Positions 1 through 6,590 of a stretch of DNA of 27,893 nt are shown one piece after another. The DNA lies in IMG/VR virus record IMGVR_UViG_3300035698_012572, positions 1-27,893 of that record. The stretch is one strand, 5' to 3'. The notes under the pieces were generated by a model. It did no database searches and had not been told where the DNA came from. It saw nothing but the letters and a program-made list of their open reading frames with translations. Every line of letters begins with the position of its first letter. Within the stretch, counting starts at the first letter, position 1. The position numbers were made by a program, and so were the translations under genes. This stretch comes from a virus.

Positions 1-83
1 GCCTCTACACATAATTTAAGCGACCCGAATTCACCGCTGAACAATACCGATCCGTTCCATCTGTGCTTGATCTCGATCTTCAT
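1..83 (-). CDS. 5' end of a probable pentapeptide-repeat protein (cut by window edge)
   Basis: An ATG at 83-81 on the minus strand opens a frame that runs off the left edge after 27 codons. It is preceded by GGAGTGAG, a good ribosome site inside the end of the upstream gene, whose stop is at 87-85. The visible start (MKIEIKHRWNGSVLFSGEFG, then SLKLCVE) resembles the N-terminal leader that, from memory, precedes pentapeptide repeats in many phage and prophage proteins. The repeats themselves would lie outside the window, so the family call rests on the leader alone. It is the last visible member of the leftward gene cluster. Confidence 0.5.
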   Translation of the reverse strand, partial: MKIEIKHRWNGSVLFSGEFGSLKLCVE

Positions 84-84
84 G

Positions 85-351
85 CTACTCACTCCTTTGC
101 ATTACGTGCGCACACTCCGCGCACACTTCATCGCCCATGCAATGTCCGTCGAAAAGAATATGGATCTTTCCGCTGGTCTTATACCTTTTCTTGGAACAGC
201 CAATCAGGTCATAGGGCTCATCAGGGTTGAAGTGATTCCCATGCCCGTCAACAGGAAGACCCCTGCGGCACCCATCACACTGGTTGAGCTCCCCTTCCGG
301 TTCAAGGGAATCCATTTCCTTCTCGAAGTCTCTGTTTCGGTCATTCGCCAT
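85..351 (-). CDS. Small cysteine-rich phage protein, possible zinc binder
   Basis: 88 aa, function not recognised. It holds a CxxC pair at C25/C28, a single C52, then C71 and a second CxxC at C77/C80 followed by His82, an arrangement that could bind one or two zinc ions. The N-terminal 20 residues are strongly acidic. The start at 351-349 is supported by GGAGG about 9 bases upstream. It belongs to a minus-strand run of tiny genes with almost no spacing, so it is probably co-transcribed with them from the divergent region near 1500. No enzymatic motif is visible. Confidence 0.7.
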   Translation of the reverse strand: MANDRNRDFEKEMDSLEPEGELNQCDGCRRGLPVDGHGNHFNPDEPYDLIGCSKKRYKTSGKIHILFDGHCMGDEVCAECAHVMQRSE

Positions 352-363
352 GTCTTAGTCCTC

Positions 364-555
364 CTATGCCATTAACACTTCATCCAAGGCCTGAACAACC
401 TCGTCAAGCTGATCCGCGCCAGCTTCCATCTTTTCGTATTGCTCAGAATCATAAAGGCTCTCTGGGGCATTCTCACGCTTCTCACGTTCCTCTTCGGCAA
501 TGCCCTCAAGTTCCTCCTTGATTACCTCAATTCGTTTGCGCTGTTTCTGGTTCAT
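364..555 (-). CDS. Small acidic coiled-coil phage protein
   Basis: 63 aa, rich in Glu and Lys with heptad-like spacing through most of its length, so a helical or coiled-coil protein is likely. Small proteins of this composition are common in phage early regions and I cannot give a function. The start at 555-553 directly abuts the stop of the upstream gene (558-556) and is preceded by GGAGGG four bases upstream. The close junction suggests translational coupling within the leftward operon. Confidence 0.7.
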   Translation of the reverse strand: MNQKQRKRIEVIKEELEGIAEEEREKRENAPESLYDSEQYEKMEAGADQLDEVVQALDEVLMA

Positions 556-747
556 TCAACCCTCCATCCATTTGCTTGGTGTCATTTCCTTGCAGGTGTC
601 CAGTCCTTCAGCTATCTCCCACTCCATCCAGATCCCCTTGTCCCCCATCTGGAAGAGCCCAAGGGCCCAGCCATCCTTCACGTCGGTGACTATACCGGCG
701 CAGGGAGTGCAGAAGATTGTGGTCTTGACTGGGGTTCCGCGTTTCAT
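556..747 (-). CDS. Hypothetical small protein
   Basis: 63 aa, not recognised. It has a CxxC pair (residues 13 and 16, FCTPCAG) and several Trp, Gly and Met residues, which suggests a small beta-rich fold; an SH3-like fold is only a guess. The ribosome site is weak (AAAAGG) but start and stop fit tightly between neighbours: the upstream stop is at 753-751 and the downstream ATG follows its own stop directly. Support comes from packing and frame continuity, not homology. Confidence 0.6.
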   Translation of the reverse strand: MKRGTPVKTTIFCTPCAGIVTDVKDGWALGLFQMGDKGIWMEWEIAEGLDTCKEMTPSKWMEG

Positions 748-750
748 TGG

Positions 751-948
751 CTATACCTTTTCCAAAATAGAAGCGTCATAGAGTTCCAAAGATTCAAAGT
801 GATCCAGGACCCCGTGAGTTTTGGCAAGGGCCAAGATCTTGATGTGGGCGTTGCGGTGCTGCTCGTCTCCAAAGCTCCCCGCCGTCTTCTGGGCCTGCTG
901 GGCTTCCTTCACTTCCGGAAGGTCAAAGAACTCTCTGGGGTTGATCAT
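751..948 (-). CDS. Hypothetical small protein
   Basis: 65 aa, not recognised. The sequence is mixed and soluble, with predicted helix in the middle (EVKEAQQAQKTAG and HIKILALAKTHG). The start at 948-946 lies two bases after the stop of the upstream gene (953-951). The ribosome site is modest (AGAAGAG). The overlapping plus-strand frames here are shadows: they have no ribosome site and would disrupt the regular minus-strand packing. Confidence 0.6.
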   Translation of the reverse strand: MINPREFFDLPEVKEAQQAQKTAGSFGDEQHRNAHIKILALAKTHGVLDHFESLELYDASILEKV

Positions 949-950
949 GA

Positions 951-1142
951 TTAGCTCTTCTGTTGGATTGTTGCATAGAACACAGAACCATCACTCATTG
1001 TAATCACTGTCCCAGCGTTATGTGTTAGGACGCCGTGCTCCATGAAGTCTTCTGCGGCGGCTACTGTATCTCCCTGCTCAGTTTCATGCTCGGTACCGTT
1101 TAGTGCTTCCATAATGAAGTCACGCATTGTTTGTTCGTTCAT
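951..1142 (-). CDS. Hypothetical small acidic protein
   Basis: 63 aa, not recognised. The N-terminal part is acidic and helical; the C-terminal part (TVITMSDGSVFYATIQQ) reads as a beta hairpin of the type seen in small phage proteins. The start at 1142-1140 has AAGGAG about 9-10 bases upstream. It is separated from the gene to its right by only 26 bases, so it belongs to the same leftward operon. Confidence 0.65.
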   Translation of the reverse strand: MNEQTMRDFIMEALNGTEHETEQGDTVAAAEDFMEHGVLTHNAGTVITMSDGSVFYATIQQKS

Positions 1143-1168
1143 TGTTCAGTTCTCCTTGCGGTAGTTAA

Positions 1169-1420
1169 TTAGTACGCTTTGAATTCGGCATCCCATTCAA
1201 CGACTTCGGTGTAGATCAGTATGCCGTCGCCAACGTCTTGCACATTCTTGGTCCAGACTTCTCGAATCTCATCTGGAGCAGAGATGCTGCGCATGCGAGT
1301 CCATTGTTCTCCATCTTTTCCCTTTTTCAAGCAGTACATGTGTACCTGGCTTTCAACTATCCCGTCACTCGGGCCACCTTTGTACTTCTGGATCATGATG
1401 ACGTGGGTTGGTTTGCTCAT
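1169..1420 (-). CDS. Hypothetical protein, first gene of the leftward operon
   Basis: 83 aa from the chosen start. The frame is open further upstream (ATG at 1474), but ATG at 1420-1418 has GGAGG seven bases before it and begins a natural-looking N terminus (MSKPTHVIMIQKYKGG), whereas the longer form adds a basic stretch with no ribosome site. No family was recognised; the order of strands and helices suggests a compact alpha/beta fold. It is the first gene left of the divergent intergenic region and so is probably promoter-proximal. Confidence 0.65.
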   Translation of the reverse strand: MSKPTHVIMIQKYKGGPSDGIVESQVHMYCLKKGKDGEQWTRMRSISAPDEIREVWTKNVQDVGDGILIYTEVVEWDAEFKAY

Positions 1421-1639
1421 ATGGCTCCTCCATTTGGTTAATGGGTTTTTCATCCTGCCAACAAGATACACCATCCTTTACTTAAAGTATATAAATAAAT
1501 TAAACTAATTTAAGTGCGTCGTAAGAACCCTATTGATAATGACTTACGAGGGCAGTTGAAAGAAAGTCCGGGAAATATGTTAATCAATACTAGGTAAATA
1601 GTCAACTATAGCCCCGTTTTTAACGAGGAGTAATTACCC
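1421..1639. promoter_or_regulatory. Divergent AT-rich intergenic region (promoters and possible operator)
   Basis: This 219-bp stretch separates the leftward small genes from the rightward late operon and is the only sizeable non-coding region in the window. Positions 1480-1515 are very AT-rich and contain TATATA, readable as a leftward -10. No convincing pair of -35/-10 boxes at 17-bp spacing was found for the rightward direction; TTGAAA at 1556-1561 is the best -35-like hexamer. A perfect 7-bp inverted repeat lies at 1519-1525 and 1543-1549. Promoter activity is inferred from gene orientation. Confidence 0.5.
1519..1549. repeat. Inverted repeat, candidate operator
   Basis: TCGTAAG at 1519-1525 is matched exactly by CTTACGA at 1543-1549, with a 17-base centre, so the centres of the arms are 24 bp apart. 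In a divergent control region this geometry fits a dimeric repressor site, but no regulator gene is visible in the window. A chance 7-bp repeat is possible. Confidence 0.35.
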
Positions 1640-2467
1640 TTGGCCAGGACTAAGAACAAAACAAAAGAGAAGAACCTCGGGGGAAAACCTCCCCTCTACA
1701 ACCCCGCCACCCATCCCACCATAGCAAAGCAATGTTGCCGCCACTTCGGAGACTCCCAGAAAGAATTGGCCAAGGCCCTGGAAGTGCACGCTAACACCAT
1801 CACCGTCTGGAAGAATCAATTCCCCGAATTCAAAGACGCCGTCACGGAGGGCTCCCTGGAATATGATTGCGGCCCCATCACCAATGCCTTGAGAGAGTGC
1901 TGCCTCGGAAGTGAGTACGATGAAATCAAGAGGGACTTCATAGAGGTCGTCGTCAACGGGGAAAAGATCCACTGCACAGAAAGAAAGGTAATGGTTGATC
2001 TGGAAGGAGCAATAGTATCCGGATTACTGGAGACCGATGTAGTTATAGGAGAGGTAGCAAGCAAGTCAAAGCAGCTTAAGGCCCCAATAGAAAAGAAGAG
2101 TGGAAGAACAAAGGGGAAAGCAGCAAAGGACCAGGAGGGGGAGAAAAAGAAGGCCGCAGCCCCCAAGCTCACCGCCGCCACGGTATTAGTAGAGGGGGAG
2201 AAGGTAACAGTGACCCATAAGAAACGACTCCCCGAGTCAACAGCAATCTTCTTCTGGCTGCAGAACAGGAAGAGCAAGCTGTGGAAGAATGTCCAGCGCC
2301 AGATAGTGGAGACCACCTCCACCACCAATCACAAGCATGATCACATTCACAGGATGGTTAAGATAGACAAGGAAGAGAATGAACGTTACCGCAGACTTAT
2401 CCACGATGCCGGGACCAGAGACCGAGCAGGAGTGGGCTCCGACAATGGAAGAGCTGGACATGGTTAG
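1640..2467 (+). CDS. terS: Terminase small subunit (TerS)
   Basis: 275 aa. TerS binds the phage packaging site and loads the large subunit. Residues 37-60 (GDSQKELAKALEVHANTITV and following) form a helix-turn-helix of the type found in phage TerS proteins, followed by the usual FPEFKDAV segment. Residues 198-215 (PESTAIFFWLQNRKSKLW) match the conserved motif near the end of this family. Between them, residues 141-176 are an unusual Lys/Ala/Glu-rich insert, probably disordered. The start is TTG at 1640, nine bases after GAGGAG; no nearer ATG fits. The last 20 residues overlap the proposed 5' end of the large subunit and look unlike a conserved tail. Confidence 0.85.
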   Translation: MARTKNKTKEKNLGGKPPLYNPATHPTIAKQCCRHFGDSQKELAKALEVHANTITVWKNQFPEFKDAVTEGSLEYDCGPITNALRECCLGSEYDEIKRDFIEVVVNGEKIHCTERKVMVDLEGAIVSGLLETDVVIGEVASKSKQLKAPIEKKSGRTKGKAAKDQEGEKKKAAAPKLTAATVLVEGEKVTVTHKKRLPESTAIFFWLQNRKSKLWKNVQRQIVETTSTTNHKHDHIHRMVKIDKEENERYRRLIHDAGTRDRAGVGSDNGRAGHG

Positions 2468-3219
2468 CCTACCAGAGTCTTCAGGAGTACACTCAGCAAC
2501 TCTGGCCCCAGGTAGAAACTGAGCCGTTCCAGTCCAACTGGCATATCGATGCCATTTGTGAACACCTGGAAGCGGTCGTCAAGGGTGACCTGCGGCGTCT
2601 CATCATTAACATACCACCTAAGCATATGAAAAGCTTGACCGGCAATGTCTTCCTCCCCTCCTGGTCCTGGCTAAGAGATCCCACCAAGCGCTGGTTCTTC
2701 TTCTCCTACGATGACGGCCTGGTCATGAGGGACAGCAGGAAGTGCAGGGACATCATTCAGTCCAGGCGATACCAGGAGCTCCTGGAGTGCTACCAGCCAG
2801 ACTTTAAGTTTGCCCCGGACCAGAACTCAAAGCATCGCTACGACAACTCCTACCATGGATATCGGCAGTGCTCGACGGTCAGAGGGATGGGTACAGGAGA
2901 AGGAGGGGATATTATTTGTTTACCGGGGGATGTGAAGATCCTAACCAACAAGGGAGAGATTTCCATCAAGGATATTGTGGAGGGTTTTGATACTGATCTG
3001 ATGGTTATCTCCTTGGACATAAAAACAGGGGAATTCCATGAGAGACCAATTTTGGAGAGACAGGAAAGCCCAGGCAAGGACATCTACGAAATAGAGATGG
3101 AGGATGGCTCCATGCTCAGATGCACGGGGGAGCACCCTGTCTGGGTCGAGAGCAGGGGGGAGTATGTGTCTGCCATGGATTTGGTGGAAGGGGATGTTTG
3201 TTTGAGGGTTGAAGAATGA
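2445..3219 (+). CDS. terL-N: Terminase large subunit, N-terminal half fused to split-intein N fragment (apparent 5' frameshift)
   Basis: Encodes the ATPase front half of TerL followed by a 100-aa intein N fragment starting at Cys (2917). The Walker A region is IPPKHMKSL at about 2611-2637, typical of this TerL group, and the GEGGDII just before the intein leads into Walker B. The first ATG in this frame (2626) lies inside Walker A and cannot be the real start, and the frame upstream has no ATG, GTG or TTG back to a stop at 2380. The conserved upstream residues (SLQEYTQQLWPQVE, then WHIDAICEHLEAV) are in this frame, while good starts at 2406, 2445 and 2460 lie one frame away, so a +1 shift is needed near 2460-2470. 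I placed the start at 2445, which has AGGAG 12 bases upstream. Joined exteins give about 490-505 aa, normal for TerL. Confidence 0.8.
2917..3216 (+). other. Split intein, N fragment (IntN, 100 aa)
   Basis: Begins with the nucleophilic Cys1 in CLPGDVKILTNKGEISIKDI (intein block A). Block B is visible as TGEHPVWV with its conserved His, followed by the AMDLVEGD stretch common near the end of intein N parts. The fragment ends LRVEE at a stop, much like characterised phage IntN fragments of about 90-100 aa such as gp41-1. There is no homing-endonuclease domain. It follows TerL residues GEGGDII directly. Confidence 0.9.
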
Positions 3220-3335
3220 AGACTATACGAACTACAGTCAAGGGCGTGAGGAAGTGCAAGGCCCCCGTCTCTGTCTACAACTTGGAAGTAGACCAAGAAC
3301 ATAACTATTTCGCTGATGGTATCCTCACTCACAAC
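3216..3335 (+). other. Split intein, C fragment (IntC, 40 aa)
   Basis: Begins at the ATG of the downstream gene. Block F reads VYNLEVDQEHNYFADG and block G ends ILTHN followed by Cys+1, the canonical His-Asn splice junction. The 40-residue length is close to that of known split-intein C fragments (about 35-40 aa). All residues expected for splicing (Cys1, block B His, penultimate His, terminal Asn, Cys+1) are present across the two halves. Confidence 0.9.
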
Positions 3336-4346
3336 TGTATAGATGACCCTCACAATGTGGAGAAGGCCGAGAGCGAGCTTGAACGCCAGGCAGTAATTGA
3401 TTGGTGGGACCTAACCATGTCCACCCGCCTCCACAACGCCAAGACAGGATCTTTTGTTATAATCATGCAGCGCCTCAATCAGGATGACCTCACAGGGCAC
3501 ATCCTTGAAAAGGAATCCGAGTTTGATTGGACTCACCTGTGCCTCCCGGCCAGATATGAGGGGAACCGCTGCTCCCTGACCGTGAATGGCTTCAAGGACC
3601 CCAGGACTCAGGAGGGGGAGCTCCTATGGCCTCAGAGGTTCGATGAGGAGAGTGTACATGAGCTTGAAGTCAAGCTGGGCCAGTACGGCTCTGCAGGGCA
3701 GCTTCAGCAGCGTCCCAGCCCTCGTGGTGGGGGAATGTTCAAGTCAGAGAATTTCATAGAGGTGGGAGCCATCAACCCCAACTTCATCGTCAAGACCGTT
3801 CGCTACTGGGATAAGGCCGGCACCAAGGAAGACAAGAAGAAGAAGAACCCTGGGCAGGCCAGGACGGCAGGGGTACGTATGCATTTAATGAAGAACGGAA
3901 CCTTCGTTGTCGACGATGTGGTCAAGGGCCGGTGGGACTACGCGGCCAGGGAGAAGAGGATCAAGCAGGTCGCCGAGGATGACGCCGAGGAGTTCGGCTC
4001 CAAGTCCAAGGTAGAGATCTGGGTGGAGCAAGAGCCTGGCTCAGGGGGCAAGGAGAGCGCCCAGAGGACCATACAGAACCTGATGGGCTTCAACATCCAT
4101 AAGGAGACGGTCCAGGGGGATAAGGAAGAGAGAGCCAATCCCTACAGCTGTGCGGTCGAGGCTTCCATGGTGTTCCTGGTCAAGGGGGAATGGGTCCAGG
4201 AGTACAAGGATGAGATGAAGCTGTTCCCCAAGGGCAAGCTCAAGGACCAGGCGGACGGCAGCTCAGGGGCCTTCAATAAGCTTAATGACCTGGGTGGGCC
4301 GGATGATGACGGCACAGCAGGGACATGGGGGAGGGCGGCAGCATAA
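3216..4346 (+). CDS. terL-C: Split-intein C fragment fused to the C-terminal half of terminase large subunit
   Basis: 376 aa: 40 aa of intein C fragment, then 336 aa of TerL starting at Cys+1 (3336). The TerL part opens with IDDPHNVEKAESE, which completes Walker B once joined to GEGGDII, then has the conserved STRLHNAKTGSFVIIMQRLN and DDLTGHILEKE segments. The RNase H-like nuclease follows, with its three acidic positions readable in VRYWDKAGT, VEQEPGSGGK and DQADGSSGAFNKL. The ATG at 3216 overlaps the TGA of the first half as ATGA in another frame, so translation is probably coupled and equimolar. Without trans-splicing neither half would be a working packaging motor. Confidence 0.92.
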   Translation: MKTIRTTVKGVRKCKAPVSVYNLEVDQEHNYFADGILTHNCIDDPHNVEKAESELERQAVIDWWDLTMSTRLHNAKTGSFVIIMQRLNQDDLTGHILEKESEFDWTHLCLPARYEGNRCSLTVNGFKDPRTQEGELLWPQRFDEESVHELEVKLGQYGSAGQLQQRPSPRGGGMFKSENFIEVGAINPNFIVKTVRYWDKAGTKEDKKKKNPGQARTAGVRMHLMKNGTFVVDDVVKGRWDYAAREKRIKQVAEDDAEEFGSKSKVEIWVEQEPGSGGKESAQRTIQNLMGFNIHKETVQGDKEERANPYSCAVEASMVFLVKGEWVQEYKDEMKLFPKGKLKDQADGSSGAFNKLNDLGGPDDDGTAGTWGRAAA

Positions 4347-4540
4347 TGCCCAAAGCTGAACTCACAGTCAACCTCACCAATGGATGGGAAGAAGCCCAGC
4401 CGGACGGAAGCTCCTGCCTGGTATGTGGTGAGGTGATCTACCTGAAGGCCTGGAAGGTAATAGTGCATGTCAACGGGAAGAAGATGGGGGCCATGAAGCG
4501 GTTGGTCTGCTGTGGGTGTAAGGAGGCCTCAGAGATATGA
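4346..4540 (+). CDS. Small zinc-ribbon-like protein
   Basis: 64 aa. A CxxC at residues 24 and 27 (SCLVCGE) and a second cluster at residues 55, 56 and 58 (VCCGC) give a plausible two-knuckle zinc ribbon with a beta-rich middle. The start is the ATG that overlaps the TerL stop (TAATG), ten or so bases after GGGAGGGCGG; an in-frame ATG at 4325 is less well placed. Function unknown. Position between terminase and portal suggests a packaging or head accessory role, but that is only context. Confidence 0.65.
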   Translation: MPKAELTVNLTNGWEEAQPDGSSCLVCGEVIYLKAWKVIVHVNGKKMGAMKRLVCCGCKEASEI

Positions 4541-4698
4541 AGCGCAACCTCTCAGAGCATTGGACCATTGAGCCTATAGATCCCCCAGGCACCCTCAAGG
4601 TCACGGTCACTCCCCCGGAGCCAATCGTGAAGCCCATGGTGCTCAGAATCAAAGCAAGTTTCCTGAAGCAGGTCGTCCAAGATTTAACAGAGGAGTAG
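4537..4698 (+). CDS. Hypothetical 53-aa protein
   Basis: A short frame from ATG at 4537 to TAG at 4696-4698. It overlaps the upstream stop as ATGA and has an excellent ribosome site, TAAGGAGG, about ten bases before the start, so it is likely translated despite its size. The protein is proline-rich in the middle (EPIDPPGTL and VTPPEPIVKP), and ends in a short helix. No family recognised. Confidence 0.6.
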   Translation: MKRNLSEHWTIEPIDPPGTLKVTVTPPEPIVKPMVLRIKASFLKQVVQDLTEE

Positions 4699-4702
4699 GA
4701 CA

Positions 4703-5074
4703 ATGGCAGACGAAATCACAGTCAACAGTAACATCAATCTTTCCAAGGACCTCCTCAAGAACAGGGGATTGGCCAACAACACCGTCCGGATAGATCAGAC
4801 AGGGAATGGCTACGCCTCCAATGAGATTGACCTCACCACCAGCCCCATTGCCCTGGACATGGGAGACCTCACCACCCCTGGAAGATATGAAATGCTTTGT
4901 AGTGAGGCCTCAGCAGGCAATGCCCAGGTGGGGAGCATGGACAGTGGAGTCTTTATCCCGTTCGATGAGCTATGGCTGGGAGAGCCCAGCAGCGGCAGGC
5001 TGGCCACCACGGCCCCTTACGCCAAGATGACCACGGGCACCGGCAAGCTCGATTACTTTATCGCGGAGGAATAA
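4703..5074 (+). CDS. Structural-type phage protein between terminase and portal
   Basis: 123 aa, not assigned to a named family. The sequence is beta-rich with little charge clustering; the C-terminal part (VFIPFDELWLGEPSSGRLAT and then KLDYFIAEE) resembles small phage proteins in which a short beta domain ends in an acidic strand. The start has AGGAG ten bases upstream (GAGGAGTAGGACA). The stop lies one base before the portal start. A head accessory or neck role is suggested by position only. Confidence 0.65.
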   Translation: MADEITVNSNINLSKDLLKNRGLANNTVRIDQTGNGYASNEIDLTTSPIALDMGDLTTPGRYEMLCSEASAGNAQVGSMDSGVFIPFDELWLGEPSSGRLATTAPYAKMTTGTGKLDYFIAEE

Positions 5075-5075
5075 G

Positions 5076-6590
5076 ATGAGAACAGCGTACCCAGGCATAC
5101 AGAAAGGCAATGTGGGTCAGGCTACAAGTGTGCTCTCGTTAATGGCACTGAGCTCCGTCTCCGGCAGCAGGGATCTCATAGCCCGCGGCCTGGGTAAGAT
5201 GTACGGAACTGAGCGAGATGTCTACGAAGCCCTGGGCTACAAGAAGTATTTGGATTACAGCACCTTCAAAGCCAAGTATGATCGCCAGGACATTTGTCAG
5301 AGGATCGTCACCGCCTACCCCAAAGCCACCTGGAGGGGAGAGCCCCTGGTCCAGGAGGATGAAGACCCGGAAGTCAGCACAGCCTTTGAGGAAGCCTGGG
5401 AGGAGCTCGTAGAGGAGAAGAATGTCTACCACTACTTTGCCCGCGGAGACATCCTGGCCGGCATCGGTCGCTACTCAGTCCTGTATCTGGGCTTTGATGA
5501 TGTCACTATCACCAAACTTCCCAGTGAGCCCGTCGAGCAGAACAACAACAGACAGCTACTTTACATCCAGCCCTTCTCAGAAACCAACGCCAAGATCAAG
5601 AGCTGGGTAGGTGATATCACTAATGACCGCTTCGGCCTCCCCGAGATGTATACCCTCAACGTGGTCATGCAGGATGAGTCCAACACAAACATCCAGCTTG
5701 GTGGTGGACGAGGGGGCAGCCAGGACGCCAAGACCGTGAGCAAGACCATGGATGTGCATTGGAGCAGGGTGGTTCATATAGCGAAGGGGCTCCTGGAGTC
5801 TAATGTGTACGGCACCCCAAGGCTTGAGGCCATCTACAATCGCCTGGACAATTTGGAATTGATACTCGGGGGCAGTGGTGAAATGTTCTGGAGGGGAGCC
5901 CTTCCGGGTATTGCCCTTGAGCAGGACAAGCAAGCCACGCTCACAGATGCCCAAGCCACAGCCCTCAATGAGGAGGTGGATGAATACGTCCACAATATGA
6001 GAAGGGTGTTGAGGGTCAAGGGGATGAAGGCCAACAGCCTGGCCCCCACAGTAGCCAACCCCAAGTTTCATGTAGAGGTCCAGCTCCAGATGATCTCAGG
6101 CACCACGGGCATCCCTGTCAGAATTTTGACGGGTGCAGAGAGAGGGGAGATGGCCAGTACCCAGGACAAGGAGAATTGGGAATCCAGGGTAGGGGAGCGC
6201 CGGGGAGACTTCGCAGAGCCCGTCATCCTCAAGCAGTTCATTCAGCGATGCCAGGGAGCCGGAGTCCTGCCTGAGACGGCGAAGGGCAAGAAGGTCCTTA
6301 TAACGTGGCCCGACACCAATGCCCTTGACGCCAAGGCCATGGCAGAGATCGCCGAGAAGGTGGCCCTGGCCCTGAAGGCATACGTGGAGAGCGGAGCCGA
6401 TATGGTCATCCCTCCTCAGCAGTTCTTGACTACGGTGCTGGGATACGAAGAGGACGAAGCCAAGACAATGTTGGAACAGGTGGACAAGGATTTGGAAGAG
6501 GAACGTAGGGAAGCAGAAGCGGCGGAGGCAGCAGCAGCTAAGCTCCAGCTGAAGCTCCCCCCAGCGATCCCTAAGAATGGCGGAGAATAG
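5076..6590 (+). CDS. Portal protein (DUF1073-like)
   Basis: 504 aa, the usual length for a siphovirus portal, located between terminase and the head morphogenesis gene where portals sit. The N-terminal half has the pattern of DUF1073-type portals: DRQDICQRIVTAYPKATWRG, then GDILAGIGRYSVLYLGFDD, then the wing strands. The conserved middle ESNVYGTPRLEAIYNRLDNL followed by ISGTTGIPVRILTGAERGEM is characteristic of the clip/stem part. The tail end (residues about 460-504) is a Glu/Ala-rich coiled coil. GGAGGA five bases before the ATG supports the start. It would form the dodecameric DNA channel at one capsid vertex. Confidence 0.88.
   Translation: MRTAYPGIQKGNVGQATSVLSLMALSSVSGSRDLIARGLGKMYGTERDVYEALGYKKYLDYSTFKAKYDRQDICQRIVTAYPKATWRGEPLVQEDEDPEVSTAFEEAWEELVEEKNVYHYFARGDILAGIGRYSVLYLGFDDVTITKLPSEPVEQNNNRQLLYIQPFSETNAKIKSWVGDITNDRFGLPEMYTLNVVMQDESNTNIQLGGGRGGSQDAKTVSKTMDVHWSRVVHIAKGLLESNVYGTPRLEAIYNRLDNLELILGGSGEMFWRGALPGIALEQDKQATLTDAQATALNEEVDEYVHNMRRVLRVKGMKANSLAPTVANPKFHVEVQLQMISGTTGIPVRILTGAERGEMASTQDKENWESRVGERRGDFAEPVILKQFIQRCQGAGVLPETAKGKKVLITWPDTNALDAKAMAEIAEKVALALKAYVESGADMVIPPQQFLTTVLGYEEDEAKTMLEQVDKDLEEERREAEAAEAAAAKLQLKLPPAIPKNGGE

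Noticed and set aside
439-954. 171-aa plus-strand frame over the small minus-strand genes
   Set aside because: No ribosome site, no recognisable sequence, and it overlaps four well-packed minus-strand genes with good starts.
1615-1630. Small hairpin (CGTT with AACG) just before the TerS start that might hide the ribosome site
   Set aside because: Only four contiguous base pairs around a three-base loop; too weak to claim regulation.
1816-2328. 170-aa minus-strand frame inside the small terminase gene
   Set aside because: A shadow of a clear TerS reading frame; low-complexity Ser/Phe-rich product and no start signal.
2460-2522. Possible +1 recoding at AAC TGA (2517-2522) joining MVSLPE... 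to the TerL frame
   Set aside because: It would discard the well-conserved SLQEYTQQLWPQVE segment that is intact in the other frame; a simple indel upstream explains the data better.
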